A stretch of DNA of 17,583 bases from JBOHER01 sp050701115 (GTDB lineage Bacteria; Actinomycetota; Actinomycetes; Mycobacteriales; Pseudonocardiaceae), in contig JBOHER010000362.1 in the NCBI GenBank assembly GCA_050701115.1, positions 1-17,583 of the forward strand. Reading direction: 5' to 3'. Both the position numbers and the translations under genes were made by a program. Below, in pieces: positions 1-7,679 of the stretch. The stretch's first letter is position 1, and each line of letters begins with the position of its first letter. Under the pieces are notes generated by a model. The model saw only the letters and a program-made list of their open reading frames with translations. It ran no database searches and had not been told where the DNA came from.

Positions 1-40
1 GTTATGTGAACTCTTCTATGTGACTTCTGTGAACAAGCCA

Positions 41-126
41 TGGTGGGCGAGGAGGGAGTTGAACCCTCACGTCCTTTCGGACACACGGACCTGAACCGTG
101 CGCGTCTGCCATTCCGCCACTCGCCC
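41..126 (-). tRNA. tRNA-Leu, anticodon CAG, CCA end encoded
   Basis: Read on the minus strand, a 7-bp acceptor stem (GGGCGAG, 126-120, with CTCGCCC, 51-45) closes the cloverleaf. The anticodon arm at 84-100 has a 7-base loop with anticodon CAG (plus-strand 91-93), decoding CUG, the dominant leucine codon in GC-rich genomes. The long variable arm at 71-82 (GTCC stem, 4-base loop) is the class II signature expected for tRNA-Leu. The T arm is at 52-68 with a GAGGG/CCCTC stem. Discriminator A and CCA are encoded (44-41). The gene is divergent from fhaA; the M. tuberculosis fhaA neighbourhood also has a tRNA-Leu. Confidence 0.97.
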
Positions 127-148
127 GAGCGACTGCGTAAGCTGGACC

Positions 149-154
149 AGACTA
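149..154 (-). promoter_or_regulatory. possible -10 element of the tRNA-Leu promoter
   Basis: On the minus strand the hexamer TAGTCT fits the actinobacterial housekeeping pattern TAnnnT. It would start transcription about 15-20 bases before the tRNA 5' end. No convincing -35 hexamer was found at 16-19 bp, so this rests on the -10 match and position only. The rest of 127-274 holds no reading frame that looks coding. Confidence 0.3.
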
Positions 155-231
155 GCAGGGGGGTAAGGCGGGTTTGCAGCGGGCTGGGGTGACATTCCTC
201 CGGATCCGGTGCCTTACCGGCTGCGCACAGA

Positions 232-237
232 TACGAT
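232..237 (+). promoter_or_regulatory. possible -10 element upstream of fhaA
   Basis: TACGAT matches TAnnnT and lies 38 bases upstream of the fhaA GTG. This would give a leader of roughly 30 bases that contains the ribosome binding site at 259-265. No clear -35 partner is visible. It would be the promoter of the whole fhaA-pknB transcription unit if that unit has only one. Confidence 0.3.
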
Positions 238-274
238 CTAACAGTGAGAGGACGTGTGAAGGAGGCCTGGTCGC

Positions 275-1474
275 GTGGGTCGCGTTGAGCACTTTGATCG
301 GCGACTTGAGCGAATCGTTGGCAACACCTTTGCGCGGATGTTCGGCGGCAGAGTCGTGACGCAGGAGGTTGCGCAAGCACTTGAGCGCGAGAGCGAAGAT
401 AACGTACGTGAGCTGGCCGGTGGTCGATGGCTCGCTCCCAACCACTACATCGTGTCGTTGGGGCCGGCCGATCACGGCCGTATGGCGGGTGAAGAGCAGC
501 ATGTCACCCGGGTTCTCGCAAATGCTGTGGCCGAACATCTCGCAGAGCACGGTTGGGACACATATGGTGACGTCGTAGTCTCGCTGGAGCGCAACGACGC
601 GCTGCACACCGGACAGTTCAGGACACGCTCGTCTGTCGACCCCGACGTTGCAGCGCACAACGTGGGACAAGCAAGACAGTCAGCACCACCCCGCAACGCA
701 GGAGACCGAGCAATGAGTCAGCCACCCGGCTACGGCCAATACGACCAGGGCGATCCGTACGGTCAGCAGGGCCAGTACGGCTATGGACAAGGTCAGCCCG
801 GCTACGACCAGTACGGACAGCCCGTCGGTCAACCCGGGCATGACCAGGGCTACGGCCAGCCGGGCTACGACCAGTACGGACAGCAGCAAGGTGGCCAGCC
901 CGGCTACGACCAAGGCTACGGCCAGCCCCCAGCGCAACCCGGTTACGACCAAGGCTACGGCCAGCCCCCAGCGCAGCCCGGTTACGACCAGGGCTACGGT
1001 GGCCAGCCCGGTTACGACCAGGGCTACGGAGGCCAGCCCGGTTATGACCAGGGTTACGGCGGCCAATCCGGTGGCTACGACCAGTACGGCCAGGGTTACG
1101 GCCAGCCCCCCGGCGCTCCGCCTGCTGGGGACCCGTATGCCCAGCAGAACTACGCGCCGCCCGCCGTGCACACCGGTGCCCGGCAGTTGGCCGCGACCCT
1201 GCAGTTGGACGACGGGTCCAACCGCAACTATTCGCTCAAACAGGGTGGCAACGTCGTGGGCCGCGGTCAGGACGCCGACTTCCGGCTGCCGGACACCGGG
1301 GTGTCCCGCAGGCACCTGGAGATCACCTGGGACGGCCAGAGCGCCACGTTGGCCGACATCGGCTCGACGAACGGCACGACCGTCAACGGCACGCCGGTGC
1401 AGACCTGGCAGCTGGCAGACGGTGACGTGATCCGCGTCGGTCACTCGTCGCTGACGTTCCGCACCCAGGGCTGA
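275..1474 (+). CDS. fhaA: FhaA: DUF3662 plus C-terminal FHA domain, phosphothreonine-binding cell-wall regulator
   Basis: The protein has 399 residues and starts at GTG behind AAGGAGG (259-265, 9-base spacing). Residues 1-125 match the FhaA N-terminal domain (family DUF3662; begins MGRVEHFDRRLERIVG). Residues about 147-300 are a Gln/Gly/Tyr/Pro-rich linker built from imperfect QPGYDQGYG units. Residues about 302-397 form an FHA domain with the expected phosphothreonine-binding residues: G329-R330, S344, H347, N366-G367. In mycobacteria FhaA is a cytoplasmic substrate and reader of PknA/PknB and binds the phosphorylated pseudokinase domain of MviN (MurJ) to restrain peptidoglycan synthesis. 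It is first in the block, 94 bp upstream of fhaB. An in-frame ATG at 713 with its own Shine-Dalgarno could give a shorter product. The family is certain; the detailed role is by homology. Confidence 0.95.
   Translation: MGRVEHFDRRLERIVGNTFARMFGGRVVTQEVAQALERESEDNVRELAGGRWLAPNHYIVSLGPADHGRMAGEEQHVTRVLANAVAEHLAEHGWDTYGDVVVSLERNDALHTGQFRTRSSVDPDVAAHNVGQARQSAPPRNAGDRAMSQPPGYGQYDQGDPYGQQGQYGYGQGQPGYDQYGQPVGQPGHDQGYGQPGYDQYGQQQGGQPGYDQGYGQPPAQPGYDQGYGQPPAQPGYDQGYGGQPGYDQGYGGQPGYDQGYGGQSGGYDQYGQGYGQPPGAPPAGDPYAQQNYAPPAVHTGARQLAATLQLDDGSNRNYSLKQGGNVVGRGQDADFRLPDTGVSRRHLEITWDGQSATLADIGSTNGTTVNGTPVQTWQLADGDVIRVGHSSLTFRTQG
700..715 (+). promoter_or_regulatory. internal ribosome binding site and in-frame ATG within fhaA
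   Basis: AGGAG at 700-704 lies 8 bases before an in-frame ATG at 713-715 (codon 147). Codon 147 falls exactly at the boundary between the N-terminal domain and the repeat linker. If used, it yields a 253-residue protein with the linker and FHA domain but no DUF3662 domain. The spacing and position are seen in the sequence; translation from here is an inference. Confidence 0.4.
794..1115 (+). repeat. in-frame imperfect tandem repeats encoding the QPGYDQGYG linker of FhaA
   Basis: About ten tandem units of 24-39 bases begin with CAGCCCGG(C/T)TACGACCAG. The three units between roughly 977 and 1066 are nearly identical 30-mers (protein QPGYDQGYGG). All length differences are multiples of three, so the frame is preserved. 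The encoded segment is low-complexity and probably disordered. The array is prone to slippage and copy number may vary between strains. Confidence 0.85.
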
Positions 1475-1568
1475 GCGACCAACCGAAGGCTCCAAAGGTC
1501 AACAACTCGTCGGGGGCAGGGCAAACCCGCTACCCGCCCGGCGCTACGAAGCGGAGCGGACACAACAG

Positions 1569-2033
1569 GTGCCAGAGCTAGTCGTTCAACTGACCAGAGC
1601 AGGGTTTCTAGCCCTGCTCTGGTTATTCGTGCTGGCCGCTTTGCGGGTGGTGCGATCGGATTTGTATGCGGCATCCGGACTCCGGGTGGACATCCCGGCG
1701 TTCAGGCGAAGCAAGCAGGACAAGCGGAAGGGCGGCGGCAAGTCGGCGCACCAGCTCGTGGTCACCCACGGGGCGCTGTCCGGTACCAGGATCGCGTTGG
1801 ACGGCCGGCCGATCCTGATCGGGCGTGCTGATGACTCCACCTTGGTCCTCGACGACGACTACGCATCGACCCGGCACGCCCGGCTTTCGCTGCGTGGAAC
1901 GGATTGGTACGTGGAAGATCTGGGCTCGACGAACGGCACCTATCTCGATCGGGCTAAGGTCACAGCACCCCTCCGAGTACCACTCGGTGTCCCCATCCGG
2001 ATCGGCAAGACGGTGATCGAGCTTCGCCCATGA
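1569..2033 (+). CDS. fhaB: FhaB (FipA): membrane-anchored FHA-domain protein
   Basis: The protein has 154 residues, nearly the same length as M. tuberculosis FhaB. GTG at 1569 gives the family N-terminus (MPELVVQLTRAGFLALLW); the only ribosome-binding-site candidate, GGAG at 1553-1556, is weak and distant. Residues 11-28 form one membrane segment. A basic linker (residues 46-58) follows, then an FHA domain (about 61-154) with G85-R86, S100, H103 and N122-G123 in place. FhaB (FipA) in mycobacteria is phosphorylated by the Pkn kinases and links FtsZ and FtsQ at the septum under stress. Its ATGA overlap with pstP implies translational coupling of reader and phosphatase. Confidence 0.95.
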   Translation: MPELVVQLTRAGFLALLWLFVLAALRVVRSDLYAASGLRVDIPAFRRSKQDKRKGGGKSAHQLVVTHGALSGTRIALDGRPILIGRADDSTLVLDDDYASTRHARLSLRGTDWYVEDLGSTNGTYLDRAKVTAPLRVPLGVPIRIGKTVIELRP

Positions 2034-3322
2034 CCCTTGTCCTTCGCTACGCGGCCCGCAGCGACCGCGGCCTGGTTCGCTCCACCAACCAGGACTCCGT
2101 GTACGCGGGCCCCCGCCTGCTTGCCCTCGCCGACGGGATGGGCGGTCACGCCGCGGGTGAGGTCGCCAGCAAAGTCGTCATCGCGGCGCTGGCGCCACTT
2201 GACGACGACGAGCCCGGCGGCGACCTGCTCAGCCAGCTCCGCGAGGCGGTGGTGGGTGGCAACAGCGCGCTCGCCGAACTGGTCGCGGACGATCCGGATC
2301 TAGAGGGCATGGGCACCACGCTCACCGCGGTCCTGTTCGCCGGCAACAAACTCGGGCTGGTGCACGTCGGCGACTCGCGCGCCTACCTGTTGCGGGGCGG
2401 CCAGTTCACCCAGATCACCCACGACGACACCTTCGTGCAGAAACTGCAGGACGAGGGCCGGATCTCGCCGGAGGAGGCCGACACTCACCCGCAGCGTTCG
2501 CTGCTGCTCAAGGCACTTACCGGGCACGAGGTGGAGCCGAGCCTGACCGTCCGGGAAGCGCGTGCCGGGGATCGTTATCTGCTGTGCTCGGACGGACTGT
2601 CCGGGATGGTGAGCAACGACACCCTCGCCGAGGCCATGGAGATACCCGACCCGCAGCTCTGCGCCGACCGCATGATCGAACTGGCGCTCAAGGGCGGCGG
2701 CACGGACAACGTCACGGTGATCATCGCTGATGTGATCGACGTCGATTTCGGCGAGGACGCTCCGATCGTCGGCGGCGCGGCGGGTGACGGCAGCGACGAA
2801 GCCCATCAGGGCGACTCCCCCGCGGCCCGCGCCAGGGCCCTGACCGCCCCTCCGCCGCCGCAACGGATCGAGCCGACGGGGCCACCACCCGACCCAAAAG
2901 CCAAACGGCGTAAGCGAATCAGGCTGCTCGTGACGCTGCTGCTGGTGCTCGTCCTGCTGGGCGTCGCCGGGATCGCGACCAGATACTTCGTGATGCGCCA
3001 GTACTACGTGGGTGTCGGGGACAATAATGAGGTGACCATCTACCAGGGCGTTTCCGGCAGCATCCTGGGTCTGGACCTGAGCAGCAGGTCCGAGGGCTCG
3101 TGTGTGCCGGGCAACGCACTGTGCGAGCCGCTCACGCTCGCCGACCTGCAGCTCGACGCCCGGGAAGTCCTGTGCAGGGGACAGAAGCGCGACAACCTCG
3201 CCGCCGCCAGGGACTACATCACTTTCCTGCGCCACCACAAACGGCTGGACGAGGTACCAGCGCCGGGCGGCCAGGGGGATGTGAGCTGCAGCCCGGATGC
3301 GGACACGGGTGGCGGTAGCTGA
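2030..3322 (+). CDS. pstP: PstP: membrane PP2C-family Ser/Thr protein phosphatase
   Basis: The protein has 430 residues. Residues 1-235 are a PPM/PP2C phosphatase domain with the metal-binding signature D35-G-M-G-G39 and the later blocks GDSRAYLLRGG, SDGLSGMV and GGTDNVTVI. A Pro-rich linker (about 260-290) and a basic stretch lead to one membrane segment (about 298-318). The outside domain (about 322-430) contains four cysteines that could form disulphides. PstP removes phosphate from PknA, PknB, FHA proteins and wall enzymes, so it is the off-switch of this cluster. Its ATG overlaps the fhaB stop (ATGA), and its TGA shares one base with the rodA ATG (TGATG at 3320-3324). Confidence 0.97.
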   Translation: MTLVLRYAARSDRGLVRSTNQDSVYAGPRLLALADGMGGHAAGEVASKVVIAALAPLDDDEPGGDLLSQLREAVVGGNSALAELVADDPDLEGMGTTLTAVLFAGNKLGLVHVGDSRAYLLRGGQFTQITHDDTFVQKLQDEGRISPEEADTHPQRSLLLKALTGHEVEPSLTVREARAGDRYLLCSDGLSGMVSNDTLAEAMEIPDPQLCADRMIELALKGGGTDNVTVIIADVIDVDFGEDAPIVGGAAGDGSDEAHQGDSPAARARALTAPPPPQRIEPTGPPPDPKAKRRKRIRLLVTLLLVLVLLGVAGIATRYFVMRQYYVGVGDNNEVTIYQGVSGSILGLDLSSRSEGSCVPGNALCEPLTLADLQLDAREVLCRGQKRDNLAAARDYITFLRHHKRLDEVPAPGGQGDVSCSPDADTGGGS

Positions 3323-4778
3323 TGGCACAGCCGGTCGAAGGAACCTCAGGCCAAGCCGGCAGCGGTCCCACCAGGAAGCCGGCGACGCGGCGCGGGACCG
3401 AACTCGTACTCCTGGCGTATGCCGCGGTCATCGTCACGGCCGCACTGGTGCTGGTTGACGCCAACCAGGAACAGGAGCTGACCCTGGCCATCGTCTGGTA
3501 CGGGCTGGCCTACCTCGCCGTATTCGCCGTCGCGCACCTCGCGGTCCGCCGCTGGGCGCCCTACGCGGATCCGCTGATCCTGCCGTGCGTCGCGCTGCTC
3601 AACGGAATCGGCCTGGTGATGATCTACCGGATCGACCTGGCCATGGCCGAACGGGCCCGCCAGAACGAGGCGGTGTTCTCGGCATTCGCTACACGCCAGG
3701 TGATGTGGACAGTGCTGGCCTTGGCGCTGTTCCTCGCCGTGCTGATCGTGATCAGCGATCACCGCACGCTGACCCGCTATGCCTACACCTGCGGCCTGGT
3801 CGGCCTTATCGCGCTGATCCTGCCCGCATTGCTGCCCCGCTCGATCTCCGAGGTCAACGGCGCCAAGGTGTGGATCAAGCTCGGGCTCTTCTCCATTCAG
3901 CCCGGCGAGTTCGCCAAGATCCTGCTGATGATCTTCTTCGCGGCATTCCTGGTTTCGAAACGGGATCTGTTCATGAACGCGGGCAAGCGGGTGTTCGGCA
4001 TCGAACTGCCGCGAGCACGCGACCTCGGCCCGATCATCATCGCGGCAGCGGTGTGTCTTTCCGTGTTCGTGCTGCAGAAGGACCTCGGCCCCGCGCTGCT
4101 GTTCTTCGGCGTCGTGCTGGTGCTGCTGTATGTGGCCACCGAACGGCTGATCTGGGTGATCCTCGGCCTGAGCCTGTTCGCGTTCGGCTGCTTCATGGCT
4201 TATCAGATCTTCACCCACGTCGAGCAGCGGGTGGCCAACTGGATCGACCGCTGGCCACCTACGACGACCCCGGCGGGGGCTACCAGATCGCGCAGGGCCT
4301 GTTCGGGCTCGGCACCGGCGGGGTGTTCGGGACCGGCCTGGGTTCCGGCAGGCCGGAGATGGTGCCGGAGGCCAACACCGACTTCATCACCGCGGCCATC
4401 GGTGAGGAACTCGGCTTCATCGGGCTCGGCGCGGTGCTGATGATCTACCTGCTGCTGGCCATGCGCGGTATGCGCGGCGCGCTCGCGGTGCGAGACACGT
4501 TCGGCAAGCTGCTCGGCGGTGGGCTCGCCTTCGCCATCGTGATGCAGGTCTTCGTCGTGGTCGGCGGCGTCACCAAACTGATCCCGATGACCGGCATCAC
4601 CTCGCCGTTCCTGTCCTACGGCGGATCGTCGTTGCTGGCGAACTACGTTCTGGTGGCGCTGCTGCTGCGGATCTCGGACGCCGCCCGCCGCCCGCAGCAC
4701 ACCTCGCGGCCGCGGCTACCCCAGGTGCAGGCCCCGATCGCGGAAGCGCACACAGTGCTGGTGGAGCGACCGAAGTGA
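3322..4778 (+). CDS. rodA: RodA/FtsW SEDS-family peptidoglycan glycosyltransferase, interrupted by an apparent one-base deletion near 4248
   Basis: SEDS proteins are multi-pass membrane enzymes that polymerise lipid II with a class B PBP. Here the first 309 codons (3322-4248) read correctly through the family sequence, including SIQPGEFAKI and QKDLGPALLFF, up to VANWID. That frame then turns into non-family Arg/Ser/Pro sequence and stops at 4438-4440. The family sequence resumes in another frame from 4248 (PLATYDDPGGGYQIAQ, then NTDFITAAIGEELGFIG and SPFLSYGGSSLLANY) and ends at TGA 4776-4778. Inserting one C after GAC at 4246-4248 restores a 485-residue protein, a normal length for this family. 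No slippery heptamer is present. A sequencing error at CC is the likeliest cause because the gene is essential or important in relatives; a real mutation cannot be excluded. Confidence 0.9.
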
Positions 4779-6247
4779 ACACACCACTACGCCGGGTCGG
4801 CGTCGCCATGCTGTCGATGATCGTGCTGCTGCTGGCCAACGCGACCTACATCCAGGTGGTCAAGGCCGACGACTACCGCACCGACGGGCGCAACCAGCGC
4901 GTGCTGCTCGACGAGTACGCGCGGGAGCGCGGGCAGATCGTCTCGCAGTTCCAAGGGGTGCCGCTGGCCCGCGGCAAATCCACCAACGACCGGCTGCAGT
5001 TCCTGCGCACCTATCCCAACGGGCCGATGTATGCCCCGGTCACCGGGTACTACTCCTGGCGGTACGGCTCGGCAGGCCTCGAGCGCTCGTTGAACGACAT
5101 CCTCAACGGCAACGACGCCCGGCTGTTCGTGCGCAGGCTGTCGGACATGATCACCGGCCGGGATCCGCGCGGCGGGCACGTCCAGGTCACCATCAACCCA
5201 GCGGCGCAGGAAGCCGCGTACCAGGCGATGTCCGATCGGGGCTTCACCGGTGCGGTAGTCGCGCTCGATCCGAAGACCGGCGAGATCCTCACCATGGTGT
5301 CCACCCCGTCCTTCGACCCGAACAAACTTGCTACACACGACGGCAAGAAGCAGGAAGAGGCCTGGCTCGACTACGACTCCGACCCTTCCCGGCCGATGAT
5401 CAACCGAGCGATCCGGGAGGTCTACCCGCCGGGTTCCACATTCAAGCTGGTCACCACCGCGGCCGCGCTCGAAGACGGCATGCGGCCTGACTCCAAGGTC
5501 AACACCGCGGCCACTGTCCGGCTGCCCGGCACCAGTACCTCACTGGCGAACTTCGCCGGCCGAGCCTGCCAGGGGTCGACGCTCGCGGACGCGCTGGCCT
5601 TCTCCTGCAACACGGCGTTCGCCGAGATCGCGGGCAAGCTCGGTGCGGACAAGCTGCAAGCCACCGCGGAGAACTTCGGGATCGGCATGACCGATCTGGA
5701 CATCCCGATGCGGGTCGCCCCCTCCGGCCTCGGCGCACTGGGCGCACTGCCCGAGTTGTATCAGAGCGGCATCGGCCAGCGGGATGTCCGGCTCACGCCG
5801 CTGCAGGACGCGCTGCTCGCGGCGACCGTCGCCAACGGCGGCATGGCGATGCGCCCGCAGCTGGTCAAGGAGCTGTTGGCGCCCGACTTGACCACGATCG
5901 AGGAGTACGAGGCCGAGGAACTCACCGGCACGCCCGCGATGTCCACCGAGAACGCGAACATCCTGAAAGACATGATGATCGCCTCGGAGCGCAACACCTC
6001 GGGTGGCGGCAAGCGAGGCGACCTCACGATCGCCTCCAAGACCGGTACCGCCGAGCACGGCACCGACCCGAAGAACACCCCGCCACACGCCTGGTACACG
6101 GCGTTCGCGCCTGCCGACGACCCGCAGGTCGCCGTCGCGGTCATCGTGGAAAGCGGCGGTGACCGGGGACTCGCCGCCACCGGCGGCACGGTGGCGGCCG
6201 AGATCGGCCGGATCACCCTCAACGCGGCACTTGGGGGTTGGGAATGA
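4775..6247 (+). CDS. pbpA: PbpA: class B penicillin-binding protein (peptidoglycan transpeptidase)
   Basis: The protein has 490 residues, with GTG at 4775 overlapping the rodA stop (GTGA). Residues 7-27 are an uncleaved membrane anchor; the rest is periplasmic. The transpeptidase domain (about 150-485) has all three penicillin-binding motifs: S221-T-F-K224 (catalytic serine), S277-C-N279 and K422-T-G424. The short N-terminal region without a glycosyltransferase module makes it class B, the standard partner of the adjacent SEDS protein. In mycobacteria PbpA acts in septal and elongation wall synthesis and is controlled by Pkn phosphorylation. Its last codons overlap pknA (ATGA at 6244-6247), so enzyme and kinase are translated together. 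Confidence 0.97.
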   Translation: MNTPLRRVGVAMLSMIVLLLANATYIQVVKADDYRTDGRNQRVLLDEYARERGQIVSQFQGVPLARGKSTNDRLQFLRTYPNGPMYAPVTGYYSWRYGSAGLERSLNDILNGNDARLFVRRLSDMITGRDPRGGHVQVTINPAAQEAAYQAMSDRGFTGAVVALDPKTGEILTMVSTPSFDPNKLATHDGKKQEEAWLDYDSDPSRPMINRAIREVYPPGSTFKLVTTAAALEDGMRPDSKVNTAATVRLPGTSTSLANFAGRACQGSTLADALAFSCNTAFAEIAGKLGADKLQATAENFGIGMTDLDIPMRVAPSGLGALGALPELYQSGIGQRDVRLTPLQDALLAATVANGGMAMRPQLVKELLAPDLTTIEEYEAEELTGTPAMSTENANILKDMMIASERNTSGGGKRGDLTIASKTGTAEHGTDPKNTPPHAWYTAFAPADDPQVAVAVIVESGGDRGLAATGGTVAAEIGRITLNAALGGWE

Positions 6248-7644
6248 TCTCCTCAGGCCAGCTGCTCGCCGAGCGCTACCGGCTGGACAGCAGGATCGCG
6301 GTCGGTGGCATGGGCGAGGTGTGGCGCGCCAGCGACACCCGGCTGGATCGCACGGTCGCGGTGAAGATCCTCAAAGCCGAACTTTCCGGTGACGCCGAAT
6401 TCCTGCACCGCTTCCGCACCGAAGCCCGCACCACCGCCTCGCTCAACCACGCGGGTATCGCCGCGGTGCACGACTACGGCGAGACCGCGGCAGCCGACGC
6501 CGAGGACGGCAACATCGCCTACCTGGTGATGGAACTGGTCAACGGCGAGCCATTGGCAGGCATCCTGGCCCGCGAAGGCCGGGTTTCGGCTGAGCGCCTG
6601 CTGCCGATCCTGGAACAGGCGGGACGGGCGCTGCAGGCCGCGCACGAACGCGGCCTGGTGCACCGGGACGTCAAGCCGGGCAACATCCTTGTGGTGCGCG
6701 GCTCCGACGGGCACGACATCGTGAAGCTGACCGACTTCGGTATCGCCAAGGCCGCGGACGCGGTGCCGGTCACCCGCAACGGCATGGTCATGGGCACCGC
6801 GCACTACATCGCGCCCGAGCAGGCACTCGGCCACGAGGCGGAACCGGCCAGCGACGTCTACTCGCTCGCGGTATGCGGTTACGAGTGCCTGGTCGGCCAC
6901 CGCCCGTTCGTCTCGGAGAACGCGGTCACCGTGGCGATGATGCACATCAGGGACACCCCGCCGCCGTTGCCGCCGGACGTGCCGCCCACAGTGCGCGCGC
7001 TCATCGAGTCCACCCTGATCAAGGACCCGCGGCAGCGCTACGCCAACGGCGGGGAGTTCGCCGCAGCGGCGGCCGCGGTCCGCGCGGGCAACTACCCGCC
7101 GTTGCCTGCGGGTGTGCTCGCCGGCAACGGCCCGATCGGCCCATCCAGCCATCCGCCGTTGCATCCAATGCAAGCGACCGCAGTCCTGGGTGGGCCGGTG
7201 ACCGGGCCCTTTCCGCCCCAGCAGACCCGCAGGAACCTGGTGTGGCCGTGGGTGCTGGTCGGGGTGGTCGGCGTCGCCCTCGTGGTGATGGCCGCCGTAC
7301 TGCTGCCCAAGCTGCTGCCCGTCGACGAGTCCCCGCCCACCGTGCAGACTCCGACCAGCACGCCGGAACAGGAAGCCCCGGTGCAGCCGCCTCCTCAGCC
7401 GACACAGGAGCCGACGGAGCAGGAGCCGACGGAGCAGGAGGACGCCACCACCGAGCCGACCGAACCGGATCCCGGTGAGCTGACCGAGACGGTGGATCCG
7501 GAGGAGACAGAAACTCCCACCGAAACGACCGACGGTGACGCTACCGAACCCGATCCCGACGACGGCAATCCCTTCGGCTTCGGAGCCAACCCGCGGGGTC
7601 ACAATGTGGGTCAACTCGACGATGAACCTTATGAGGGCGCATGA
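6244..7644 (+). CDS. pknA: PknA: transmembrane Ser/Thr protein kinase without PASTA repeats
   Basis: The protein has 466 residues from ATG 6244, chosen over the TTG at 6238 because it gives the ATGA overlap with pbpA. Residues about 10-270 are a Hanks-type kinase: glycine loop G21-G-M-G24, ATP lysine K41, catalytic H140-R-D142 with K144, and D164-F-G166. The activation loop reads PVT(177)RNGMVMGT. Other actinobacterial PknA proteins have T-Q-T here, so the second phosphorylatable threonine is Asn179. A linker is followed by a membrane segment (about 333-356) and a Thr/Glu/Pro-rich acidic tail of about 110 residues without PASTA domains. PknA phosphorylates division and wall proteins such as Wag31 and FtsZ in relatives. 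The low-complexity tail is not recognisable as a ligand-binding fold. Confidence 0.96.
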   Translation: MISSGQLLAERYRLDSRIAVGGMGEVWRASDTRLDRTVAVKILKAELSGDAEFLHRFRTEARTTASLNHAGIAAVHDYGETAAADAEDGNIAYLVMELVNGEPLAGILAREGRVSAERLLPILEQAGRALQAAHERGLVHRDVKPGNILVVRGSDGHDIVKLTDFGIAKAADAVPVTRNGMVMGTAHYIAPEQALGHEAEPASDVYSLAVCGYECLVGHRPFVSENAVTVAMMHIRDTPPPLPPDVPPTVRALIESTLIKDPRQRYANGGEFAAAAAAVRAGNYPPLPAGVLAGNGPIGPSSHPPLHPMQATAVLGGPVTGPFPPQQTRRNLVWPWVLVGVVGVALVVMAAVLLPKLLPVDESPPTVQTPTSTPEQEAPVQPPPQPTQEPTEQEPTEQEDATTEPTEPDPGELTETVDPEETETPTETTDGDATEPDPDDGNPFGFGANPRGHNVGQLDDEPYEGA

Positions 7645-7679
7645 CGAACCACGCTCCACGAGATGAAATGGTCCGGTAG

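Noticed and set aside
1..40. TATGTGA direct repeats downstream of the tRNA
   Set aside because: There are only two short copies, no hairpin and no link to a gene end other than the tRNA; too weak to call.
794..1115. CRISPR array
   Set aside because: The repeats are contiguous, in frame and vary by codons, with no unique spacers; they encode the FhaA linker.
680..1495. 271-codon minus-strand frame with Val/Leu/Ala repeats opposite fhaA
   Set aside because: The hydrophobic repeats are just the complement of the QPGYDQ repeats in fhaA.
2300..3328. 342-codon open frame opposite pstP
   Set aside because: Its His/Gln/Arg-rich composition is typical of an antisense shadow; pstP is fully supported by PP2C motifs.
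4240..4270. Programmed -1 ribosomal frameshift in rodA
   Set aside because: No X-XXY-YYZ slippery sequence or strong downstream stem was seen, and SEDS genes are not known to use frameshifting.
6253..7659. 468-codon open frame on the minus strand opposite pknA
   Set aside because: It is as long as pknA but is the complement of a kinase with all catalytic motifs; its translation has no recognisable domain. Long antisense frames are expected in GC-rich DNA.
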